NCBI RefSeq assembly: GCF_003056405.1
Contig: NZ_PYVZ01000017.1
Coordinates: forward strand, 41,981 to 105,980
Length of the DNA: 64,000 nucleotides
Source: Devosia indica
Lineage (GTDB): Bacteria > Pseudomonadota > Alphaproteobacteria > Rhizobiales > Devosiaceae
Reading direction: 5' to 3'
Notes under the pieces: model-generated
What the model saw: the letters and a program-made list of their open reading frames with translations, nothing else
Database searches by the model: none
What the model was told of the DNA's origin: nothing
Shown: piece by piece, positions 23,833-30,711 of the stretch
Position numbering within the stretch: position 1 is the first letter of the stretch
How the letters are laid out: the number at the start of each line of letters is the position of its first letter
Position numbers and translations under genes: made by a program

Positions 23833-24951
23833 ATGCGCCTGATCCGAACCATAGCCGCCGCCACGCTGAGCCTTGCGCTCATCCTGTCGCCCATGACGTC
23901 CGTGCAGGCGGCGCCTGCCCGCATCAAGGACATTGTGGATATGGAGGGGGTTCGCGAGAACCAGCTCGTGGGCTATGGCCTTGTGGTCGGCCTCAACGGC
24001 ACCGGCGACAGCCTCAATAATTCACCTTTCACCAAGCAGTCGCTGCAATCCATGCTCGAACGGCTGGGCGTCAACACCCAGGGTGAAAACGTCCGCACGG
24101 CAAATGTTGCCGCCGTCATGGTCACGGCCAACCTGCCGCCTTTCTCCACGCAAGGGTCGCGCATGGATGTGTCGGTCGCCGCCCTGGGCGATGCCGACAG
24201 CCTGCAGGGCGGCACGCTGCTGGTGACGCCGCTGCTCGGTGCCGATGGTGAAGTCTATGCCATCGCCCAGGGCCCGGTGCTGATCAACGGCTTCAGTGCT
24301 CAGGGCGACGCGGCCAGCGTCATCTCCGGCGTTCCCACAACTGGCCGGATTTCCTCCGGCGCCCTGATCGAACGCGAAATCGACTTTCACCTGGGCTCCC
24401 AGCACACGCTGCGGCTGGCCCTGCGCAATCCCGACCTGACCACGGCCCGCCGCATCGCCCTGGCGGTCAACGACTTCATCGGCGCGCCCACCGCCGTGCC
24501 GGAAGATCCGGCCACGGTACGCCTCACCCTGCCCCGCAATTTCAACGGCAATATTGTCGACCTGCTCACCGATATCGAGCAGTTGATTGTCCAGACGGAC
24601 CAGACCGCCAAGATCGTCATCGACGAAAATTCCGGCATCATCGTCATGGGCAAGGATGTGCGCGTGTCGAGCGTCGCCGTGGCCCAGTCGAACCTCACCG
24701 TCACGATCGCGGAAAATCCCGAAGTGGTGCAGCCCAATCCGCTGACGCTTGGGGAAACGGCGGTCGAGCCCAACACCAATCTCAACGTCAACCAGTCCGA
24801 TACCGCCCTGCAGGTGGTCAATGAATCGGTAACCCTGCAGCAGCTTGTCGACGGGCTCAACGCGCTGGGCATCTCCCCGCGCGATCTCATCGCCATTCTC
24901 CAGGCCATCAAGGCCACTGGCGCCCTGCAGGCCGAAATCGAGGTGCTGTGA
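23833..24951 (+). CDS. flgI: Flagellar P-ring protein FlgI
   Basis: This 372-residue periplasmic P-ring protein has a signal peptide (IAAATLSLALILSPMTSVQAA) and the family blocks ARIKDIVDMEGVRENQLVGYGLVVGLNGTGD, FTKQSLQSMLERLGVNT, NVAAVMVTANLPPFSTQGSRMDVSVAALGDADSLQGGTLLVTPL and the C-terminal LGISPRDLIAILQAIKATGALQAEIEVL. The ATG at 23833 follows the sigma-54 element at proper distance; upstream in-frame codons lack resemblance. Its stop overlaps the next gene's ATG by one base. Confidence 0.97.
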   Translation: MRLIRTIAAATLSLALILSPMTSVQAAPARIKDIVDMEGVRENQLVGYGLVVGLNGTGDSLNNSPFTKQSLQSMLERLGVNTQGENVRTANVAAVMVTANLPPFSTQGSRMDVSVAALGDADSLQGGTLLVTPLLGADGEVYAIAQGPVLINGFSAQGDAASVISGVPTTGRISSGALIEREIDFHLGSQHTLRLALRNPDLTTARRIALAVNDFIGAPTAVPEDPATVRLTLPRNFNGNIVDLLTDIEQLIVQTDQTAKIVIDENSGIIVMGKDVRVSSVAVAQSNLTVTIAENPEVVQPNPLTLGETAVEPNTNLNVNQSDTALQVVNESVTLQQLVDGLNALGISPRDLIAILQAIKATGALQAEIEVL

Positions 24952-25295
24952 TGAACACGATCCGTGAAGCCGGCTCCACCATCACCCCGGTCCAGATGCA
25001 GCGCATGCGCGCCCAGGCCGAGGAACTCGAAGGCGTCTTTCTCAACATGCTGACCAAGGAAATGTTCGCCACAGTCAAAAGCGACGAGAATTTCGGCGGC
25101 GGCGGCTTTGGCGAGGAAACCTGGCGCTCCATGCAGGCCGAGCAGCTTGCCAATTCCATTGCCAGCAGCGGCGGCGTCGGCATTGCCGATGATCTGATGA
25201 GCCAGATGATCGCCGCGCAGGAAGCAGCCAATGCCAGCCGCGCTGCCAATAGCTACAACAATAATGTTCCCAGTGCCGGAGTGTACGGAAAATGA
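24951..25295 (+). CDS. flgJ: Rod-binding protein, FlgJ N-terminal type
   Basis: This 114-residue protein corresponds to the rod-binding half of FlgJ only (AEELEGVFLNMLTKEMFATVKSDENFGGGGFGEETWRSMQAEQLANSIASSGGVGIADDLMSQM) and lacks the muramidase domain found in enterics, as is usual in alphaproteobacteria. The ATG overlaps the flgI stop (a GTG at 24948 is possible), and its end overlaps the next gene by 4 bases. Confidence 0.88.
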   Translation: MNTIREAGSTITPVQMQRMRAQAEELEGVFLNMLTKEMFATVKSDENFGGGGFGEETWRSMQAEQLANSIASSGGVGIADDLMSQMIAAQEAANASRAANSYNNNVPSAGVYGK

Positions 25296-25759
25296 CCGCA
25301 GCCGCCCGCCTTGCCGCCCTTGACGCCCTGCCGGCAGAAGAGCTGTGCAATCATGCCGAACAGGCTCTTGCTGCCCTGGTCGATGTCATGAACCAGGAAA
25401 CCACCTTGCTGCGCGCCGGTCACCTGCGTCAGGCCGGGCAATTGACGCCGGACAAGACACGCCTGGCGCAGGATTATGTCGGCTTTGCCCGCTCCATCCA
25501 GCGCCAGGCCGCGCGCCTCAATGCCGAAGCCCCCAAAGCCATGGAGCGGCTCCGTGCCGGCCATGAAAGCCTGGCCACCCAGATGGCAGAAAACCTGCGT
25601 GTCCTGGCCACGGCCAAGACGGTCACGGAAGACGTCCTCACCGACGTGGCGCGCATGGTCGGCCAGCAGAACCGCGCCAGGACCTACGGGACTGCCGGCA
25701 CGGTCGCCACCGACCCCAATGCATCGGCCAAGGGCATCGCGGTCAATCGCGCCCTTTGA
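25292..25759 (+). CDS. FlgN-like flagellar export chaperone (FlbY-type)
   Basis: This 155-residue protein is predicted almost wholly helical (LCNHAEQALAALVDVMNQETTLLRAGHLRQAGQLTPDKTRLAQDYVGFARSIQRQAARL), with the FlgN-like pattern ALVDVMNQETxLLRAG...LxxxKxxLAxxY. It overlaps flgJ by 4 bases. In Caulobacter the corresponding position holds flbY/FlgN-type genes. FlgN is the chaperone for the hook-associated proteins FlgK and FlgL. The assignment rests on helical pattern and context. Confidence 0.7.
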   Translation: MTAAARLAALDALPAEELCNHAEQALAALVDVMNQETTLLRAGHLRQAGQLTPDKTRLAQDYVGFARSIQRQAARLNAEAPKAMERLRAGHESLATQMAENLRVLATAKTVTEDVLTDVARMVGQQNRARTYGTAGTVATDPNASAKGIAVNRAL

Positions 25760-25858
25760 CCGGTGGCATTTGAATAAAATGCGCAACGCCATGGTTACGT
25801 GAGGATAAGGGCCGGAACTTAGTGTTTCCGCGAATAGGTGCATTCGGGGGACAAGGTT

Positions 25859-26209
25859 ATGGTTGCGAGCCTCACCGTCGAGCCCGTTTCTCCGGGCTCC
25901 GCAAATCTAAGCGAATACCGTTATCGCCCGGCCATGGGCGAGCGCACAATGCTGCAAGACAGCACGCAGAAATCACCCACCAGCGCCAGGCCGGGCGACA
26001 AGGACGGCAAGCTGCCCTTCGAGCGTCCCGAGCAGAAGCAGGAGCGTCCGGCAGAACCGGAGCGCAATCGCACCGCCGATTTCGCCGCCGCCGTCATTGC
26101 TGGAGCCCTGCCCCCGACCCCGCAATCCATGGAAGAGCTGATCCGGCGCATCGGCACTGCGGAGATCCCGCAGGAGTTCCAGGCACGGCTCCGGGATCTG
26201 CTCGCCTAA
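25859..26209 (+). CDS. Small unknown protein upstream of the flagellins
   Basis: I do not recognise this 116-residue protein. The middle is disordered and charged (QDSTQKSPTSARPGDKDGKLPFERPEQKQERPAEPERNRTADF), followed by a helical C-terminus (FAAAVIAGALPPTPQSMEELIRRIGTAEIPQEFQARLRDLLA). The ATG at 25859 follows a weak ribosome site; a GTG at 25838 is possible. It sits between the flgN-like gene (99-base gap) and a terminator, so it may belong to the flgI unit and be flagellum-associated. Confidence 0.6.
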   Translation: MVASLTVEPVSPGSANLSEYRYRPAMGERTMLQDSTQKSPTSARPGDKDGKLPFERPEQKQERPAEPERNRTADFAAAVIAGALPPTPQSMEELIRRIGTAEIPQEFQARLRDLLA

Positions 26210-26253
26210 GTTAACATTTCCCTATTTCCTCCCGACGTGACCAGACGCGAAAG

Positions 26254-26274
26254 GCCCCGGTTTCCGGGGCTTTT
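26254..26274 (+). terminator. Intrinsic terminator before the first flagellin
   Basis: GCCCCGG and CCGGGGC form a 7-base stem with a 3-base loop, followed by TTTTC. It ends the flgI-flgJ unit. Confidence 0.85.
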
Positions 26275-26330
26275 CTACGTTCTGATCGATAAATTCCCGA
26301 CAAGTATTTGCCCAAAGTTTCGGCATCCGC

Positions 26331-26345
26331 TTAACGCTTCTTTAT
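26331..26345. promoter_or_regulatory. CtrA-like site (one mismatch) upstream of flagellin 1
   Basis: TTAACGCTTCTTTAT keeps the TTAA-N7-TTAA geometry with one substitution in the last position. It lies 77 bases upstream of the first flagellin. The second flagellin has a perfect site at a similar distance, which raises confidence a little. Confidence 0.4.
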
Positions 26346-26422
26346 AGCCTGGCGGATGAGGATCGGCCTGCCTCAGGAGAGGCGTCTTAGTATGCGTAAT
26401 CCTAGAAAAGGACCCTGCCAAA

Positions 26423-27946
26423 ATGGCCGATATTTCTCTCTCGAAAGCCGTCCGCTCGAACCTGCTGTCCCTCAAGGGCACTGCCGACATGATGGCCTCC
26501 ACCCAGAACCGTCTTGCGACCGGTAACAAGGTCAACTCGGCTCTGGACAATCCCTCCAGCTGGTTCACCGCCAAGGGCCTCACCAACCGCGCTTCCGATC
26601 TCGGTTCGCTGCTGGACTCCATGGCCAACGGCGTCAAGACCCTTGAAGCCGCTGACAATGGCCTTTCGGCCATGACCAAGACCCTGGAATCGATGCAGTC
26701 GACGCTGCGTCAGGCCCGTCAGGACAAGTCCTTCCAGACCGCATCCTACACCGTCCCGACCACTGGCCTGGGCACTGGCGACCAGATCTCGTTCTCCGGC
26801 GGCGCCGTCGGCACCACTGCTGTTGACATCAACCTGACCAAGGCAACAGCGGGTACGGCCGGCATCACCTTTGGCGGCGCTGCCTTCGAAGCGGATGCCG
26901 GTGACAGCATCACCTTCGACGTTACTGTGGATGGCGGTTCGGCGCAGACCGTTACCATTAACGCCACCACGATTGCCGCGGCCGGCGACGGCGATGCCCA
27001 GATCGAGAATGCCGAAGAATATGCCGAGCTGATCCAGAATCAGATCACCGGCGCGACCGTCTCGTTCGCAGGCAACAACCTGACCATCACCTCGAACTCT
27101 ACTGGCACGACCTCCGACGTGAACACCACGATCGGTGTTCTGACCGACGCGGACACGAGCTCGACCGGCCTGACCTTGGCCAATACGGGGCTCACCGCTG
27201 CCATCAACGGCACCGCTGGCGCAGCCGATGGCGGCGACATCAAGACCGTCGACGAACTCGTCAGCGAGATCAACGTCAACGCTGATCTCACAGGCAAGAT
27301 TCGTGCGTCGAACGACAACGGCAAGCTGCGCATCGAGAACCAGTCCACCCAGAAACTCGACGTTGATGGCGTGACCGCTCTGGGTGCTGTCGATGGCACC
27401 ACGACCGGTGCCGGCTCGATCCTCGGCAACTCCGTCCGCGCCGGCCTGGCCGATCAGTTCAACGAACTGCGCGACCAGCTCGACAAGCTCGCCGATGACG
27501 CTTCGTTCAACGGTATCAACCTGCTGCGCGGCGACAAGCTGGCCATCACCTTCAACGAAACTGGTACGTCCTCGATCGATATCCAGACCGAAGGTGGCGA
27601 GACCATCAACTCGGCAAATCTGGGCGTGTCGACCACGCTCGAAGAAGCCGATCTGGACAGCGACGACAACATCGACGCCGAACTGGCCAAGCTGAAGTCG
27701 GCCCTCAACGATGTCCGCTCGCAGGCTTCGACCTTCGGTTCGAACCTCTCGATCGTCCAGAACCGCCAGACCTTCACCGACTCGATGATCAACACCCTCG
27801 AAGACGGTGCCGGCAACCTGACCCTGGCCGACATGAACACGGAAGCTGCGAACCTGCTGGCTCTGCAGACCCGTCAGTCCCTGTCGCAGAATTCGCTCTC
27901 GCTGGCGAGCCAGGCCGATCAGTCGATCCTGCAGCTCATCCGTTAA
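26423..27946 (+). CDS. fliC: Flagellin 1
   Basis: This 507-residue filament protein has the conserved flagellin N-terminus (LSKAVRSNLLSLKGTADMMASTQNRLATGNKVNSALDNPSSWFTAKGLTNRASDLGSLLDSMANGVKTLEAADNGLSAMTKTLESMQSTLRQARQDK) and C-terminus (VRSQASTFGSNLSIVQNRQTFTDSMINTLEDGAGNLTLADMNTEAANLLALQTRQSLSQNSLSLASQADQSILQLIR). The central variable region (about residues 110-320) is Thr/Ala/Gly/Asp-rich and lacks Cys. It is paralogous to the gene at 28135, with near-identical ends. A terminator follows at 27974. Confidence 0.96.
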   Translation: MADISLSKAVRSNLLSLKGTADMMASTQNRLATGNKVNSALDNPSSWFTAKGLTNRASDLGSLLDSMANGVKTLEAADNGLSAMTKTLESMQSTLRQARQDKSFQTASYTVPTTGLGTGDQISFSGGAVGTTAVDINLTKATAGTAGITFGGAAFEADAGDSITFDVTVDGGSAQTVTINATTIAAAGDGDAQIENAEEYAELIQNQITGATVSFAGNNLTITSNSTGTTSDVNTTIGVLTDADTSSTGLTLANTGLTAAINGTAGAADGGDIKTVDELVSEINVNADLTGKIRASNDNGKLRIENQSTQKLDVDGVTALGAVDGTTTGAGSILGNSVRAGLADQFNELRDQLDKLADDASFNGINLLRGDKLAITFNETGTSSIDIQTEGGETINSANLGVSTTLEEADLDSDDNIDAELAKLKSALNDVRSQASTFGSNLSIVQNRQTFTDSMINTLEDGAGNLTLADMNTEAANLLALQTRQSLSQNSLSLASQADQSILQLIR

Positions 27947-27973
27947 TCGGTTCAGCTACAGCACAAAACACGA

Positions 27974-28001
27974 AGGGCGGGTCGCAAGACCCGCCCTTTT
28001 T
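27974..28001 (+). terminator. Intrinsic terminator after flagellin 1
   Basis: AGGGCGGGTC and GACCCGCCCT form a 10-base stem around GCAA, followed by a T tract. Confidence 0.92.
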
Positions 28002-28058
28002 GCGTTTCGCCCGCAAAGTCTCGAAAAATTATGGTTTATAAGCCGTCAATCCGCATGG

Positions 28059-28073
28059 TTAACGACCCTTTAA
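28059..28073. promoter_or_regulatory. CtrA-type box upstream of flagellin 2
   Basis: TTAACGACCCTTTAA is an exact TTAA-N7-TTAA site ending 61 bases before the second flagellin start. The first flagellin has a related site with one mismatch at 26331-26345. Confidence 0.6.
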
Positions 28074-28134
28074 GAAAAGGCGGTTAACACTTTGGGCAAG
28101 GGGCCAAGCTGGCCTGAGGCAAGGATTGCATTAG

Positions 28135-29745
28135 ATGGCGGATATCTCACTTTCGAAGGCCGTTCGGGCCAACCTACTCTCCCTCAAGGGTACAGCCGAC
28201 ATGATGGCGACGACGCAGAATCGTCTCGCCACCGGCAACAAGGTCAATTCGGCCCTGGATAACCCGTCAAACTGGTTCACCGCCAAGGGCCTGACCAATC
28301 GCGCCAGCGATCTGGGCGCCCTGATCGATTCGATGGCCAACGGCATCCAGACCCTGGAAGCGGCGGACAATGGCCTCTCGGCCATGACCAAGACGCTCGA
28401 ATCGATGCAGTCCACGCTCCGCCAGGCACGCCAGGACAAGTCCTTCCAGACCGCCTCCTACACGCTGAATGCAGCAGATGTGACCACCGGCGTCACTGAT
28501 GACACCGCTGCCGATGCAAAGGTGCTCAGCCTGACCGGCGGCGCCTTCGGCACCGATGTCGAGGAAGTCAATCTGCTCAAGGGCGCAACCGCAACCACCG
28601 AACTCGACAACGCGATGAACGCGACATTTGACCTCGACGAGGCAGGTGACGGCCTGGACTTCGACATCGAGGTCAATGGTGGAGCTGCTGTGACCGTACA
28701 GGTGCGCGGCCACGCTGATCCGGACAAAATTGCTGTCACCGTGGGCACAGATACTTTCGAACTGGATGTTACAGACGCTACCGCAACCACCCGTGCTGAG
28801 ATCGTTCAAGCTATGAACGGTGCATTCGATATGGGTTCGCTTGGTGTTGAAGTTGAACTGTCTGCCACAAACGCACTCTCATTTACCGGCCCCGCTGACG
28901 AGCCCTATGGCGACGCAAACATCGTTCTATCGAACGGTTCCGCAGCGAACGGCGTCGGCGGTACAGCGGTCGCACTTGCCGATTTCGGATTCAACAATCC
29001 TGCCCCCGATCAGACCACGACCAAGGAATACACCGCCAAGACCGTCGACGAACTCGTTTCCGAGATCAACCTGCAGTCGGGCAATTTCTTCGGCAAGGTT
29101 CGCGCATCCAATGACAATGGCAAGCTGCGCATCGAGAACCAGTCGACCCAGGACCTGACGGTTGATGGCACGACTGCGGGCGGCGCCGTCGATGGCACCG
29201 CGACTGGCAATGGCTCCATTCTGGGCAACTCGGTTCGTGCCGGTTTGACAAATCAGTTCAACGAACTGCGTGACCAGCTCGACAAGCTTTCCGACGACGC
29301 CTCTTTCAACGGCATCAACCTGCTGCGCGGCGACAAGCTGACCATCACCTTCAACGAGACCGGCACATCGGCCATCGATATCCAGACCGAGAATGGCGAA
29401 ACCATCAACGCCTTTAATCTGGGCGTGCCGACCCAGCTTGAGGAAGAACAGCTCGACAGCGACGTCACCATTGATGGTCTCCTGACCGATGTTAAGGCCG
29501 CCCTGGACGAAGTCCGTTCGCAGGCCTCGACATTCGGTTCGAACCTCTCGATCGTGCAGAACCGCAAGTCGTTCACCGAATCCATGATCAACACGCTCGA
29601 AACCGGCGCCGGCAATCTGACCCTGGCGGACATGAACACTGAAGCCGCAAACCTGCTGGCACTGCAGACCCGCCAGCAGCTTTCGCAGAACTCGCTCTCG
29701 CTGGCCAGCCAGGCCGATCAGTCGATCCTGCAGCTTCTGCAGTAA
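28135..29745 (+). CDS. fliC: Flagellin 2
   Basis: This 536-residue flagellin is a tandem paralogue of the gene at 26423. The first 100 or so residues and last 100 or so differ only by scattered substitutions, while the central region (about 110-330, NAADVTTGVTDDTAADAKVLSLTGGAFGTDVEEVNLLKGA onward) is different in sequence and about 30 residues longer. This pattern points to duplication with divergence of the surface-exposed domain. It has its own CtrA-type box upstream and terminator downstream. Confidence 0.96.
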   Translation: MADISLSKAVRANLLSLKGTADMMATTQNRLATGNKVNSALDNPSNWFTAKGLTNRASDLGALIDSMANGIQTLEAADNGLSAMTKTLESMQSTLRQARQDKSFQTASYTLNAADVTTGVTDDTAADAKVLSLTGGAFGTDVEEVNLLKGATATTELDNAMNATFDLDEAGDGLDFDIEVNGGAAVTVQVRGHADPDKIAVTVGTDTFELDVTDATATTRAEIVQAMNGAFDMGSLGVEVELSATNALSFTGPADEPYGDANIVLSNGSAANGVGGTAVALADFGFNNPAPDQTTTKEYTAKTVDELVSEINLQSGNFFGKVRASNDNGKLRIENQSTQDLTVDGTTAGGAVDGTATGNGSILGNSVRAGLTNQFNELRDQLDKLSDDASFNGINLLRGDKLTITFNETGTSAIDIQTENGETINAFNLGVPTQLEEEQLDSDVTIDGLLTDVKAALDEVRSQASTFGSNLSIVQNRKSFTESMINTLETGAGNLTLADMNTEAANLLALQTRQQLSQNSLSLASQADQSILQLLQ

Positions 29746-29768
29746 ATCGCTTACCAAGCGGATCTTAA

Positions 29769-29800
29769 GAAGGCGGGCCAAGGGCCCGCCTTCGTTGTTT
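29769..29800 (+). terminator. Intrinsic terminator after flagellin 2
   Basis: GAAGGCGGGCC and GGCCCGCCTTC form an 11-base stem with a 3-base loop, followed by GTTGTTTT. Confidence 0.85.
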
Positions 29801-29859
29801 TCGCCGCAATCTGGGGCTAGACAGTTCAGGTATTCCCCGAGTCCGCGGAGATTGGTCTC

Positions 29860-30285
29860 ATGGCCCTGAAGGTCGAACTGAAGCCCGGCGAGAAATTGTT
29901 GGTGGGCAACTGCATCATCACCAATTCAGACCAGCGCACGCGCCTGTTTATCGATGGCAATGCGCCGATCCTGCGCGAGAAGGATATCCTGACATCCGAG
30001 ACCGCCAATACGCCGGCCAAGCGCATCTATCTGGCCGTGCAGCTGATGTATATCGCCGAAGACTCCGAGCGGGCGACGGAAACCTACAATGAGATGTCCA
30101 GAGACTTTGTGGCCGCAGTGCCCAGTTCTCTACCGATTGTGGACCAAATCAATAACGAGATATTAACCGGGTCCCTGTACAAGGCTCTCAAGGCCTCCCA
30201 AAGGCTTATTGAATACGAACAGGACCTGCTCAAACATGCATCAGCACGGCGCCCAGGCGTACCAGCAGACGGCGAAGGTCGTTGA
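29860..30285 (+). CDS. flbT: Flagellin post-transcriptional regulator FlbT
   Basis: This 141-residue protein has the FlbT signature N-terminus (LKPGEKLLVGNCIITNSDQRTRLFIDGNAPILREKDIL). In Caulobacter FlbT binds the 5' leader of flagellin mRNA and limits its translation until assembly is complete. It lies directly downstream of two flagellin genes and overlaps flaF by 50 bases, so it is co-translated with its antagonist. Confidence 0.94.
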   Translation: MALKVELKPGEKLLVGNCIITNSDQRTRLFIDGNAPILREKDILTSETANTPAKRIYLAVQLMYIAEDSERATETYNEMSRDFVAAVPSSLPIVDQINNEILTGSLYKALKASQRLIEYEQDLLKHASARRPGVPADGEGR

Positions 30286-30610
30286 AAATCCCCGCCAGCG
30301 TGAATCCGCTCTGCTTATGAAGGCCGCGGCAGGCCTGCAGAAGGTCAAGGACGAGTGGGACATCTCGACCACCGAGGAACTCCGCTCCGCCCTCACCTTC
30401 AATCGCAAGCTCTGGACTATCTTCATGTCGGCCGTCACCCAGGATGACAGCCCCCTGCCCCAGGAAATCCGTCAGAACATCGCCAATCTGGGCATGTTCG
30501 TGATGAACCAGACCCGCGAAATTCTCTATGAGGACGTATCCGTGACCGATCACCTCACGGTTCTGGTCCAGCTCAACCGACAGATTGCGGCGGGCCTGCG
30601 CGGTATGTAA
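30236..30610 (+). CDS. flaF: Flagellin regulator FlaF
   Basis: This 124-residue cytoplasmic protein has the FlaF pattern (AYQQTAKVVENPRQRESALLMKAAAGLQKVKDEW...ELRSALTFNRKLWTIFMSAVTQDDSPLPQEIRQNIANLGMFVMNQTREIL). FlaF promotes flagellin synthesis in opposition to FlbT. The ATG at 30236 lies inside the end of flbT and matches the family start (MHQHGAQAYQQ). Confidence 0.94.
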   Translation: MHQHGAQAYQQTAKVVENPRQRESALLMKAAAGLQKVKDEWDISTTEELRSALTFNRKLWTIFMSAVTQDDSPLPQEIRQNIANLGMFVMNQTREILYEDVSVTDHLTVLVQLNRQIAAGLRGM

Positions 30611-30631
30611 GCCGCTGGACCGTTAATCGTA

Positions 30632-30661
30632 GAAAAGCCCCGCAGCGATGCGGGGCTTTTC
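30632..30661. terminator. Bidirectional terminator between flaF and flgL
   Basis: GAAAAGCCCCGC and GCGGGGCTTTTC form a perfect 12-base stem around AGCGAT with T runs on both strands, serving the converging flaF and flgL genes. Confidence 0.9.
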
Positions 30662-30711
30662 GTTTGTCGGTAGATGCCAGGAATTGGAGACGGGCCGGGC
30701 CCGTCCTCAGA

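Noticed and set aside
26330..28130. Sigma-54 elements ahead of the two flagellin genes
   Set aside because: GG and GC pairs 12 bases apart can be found, but the flanking bases do not match TGGCAC and TTGCA; CtrA-type sites are better supported.
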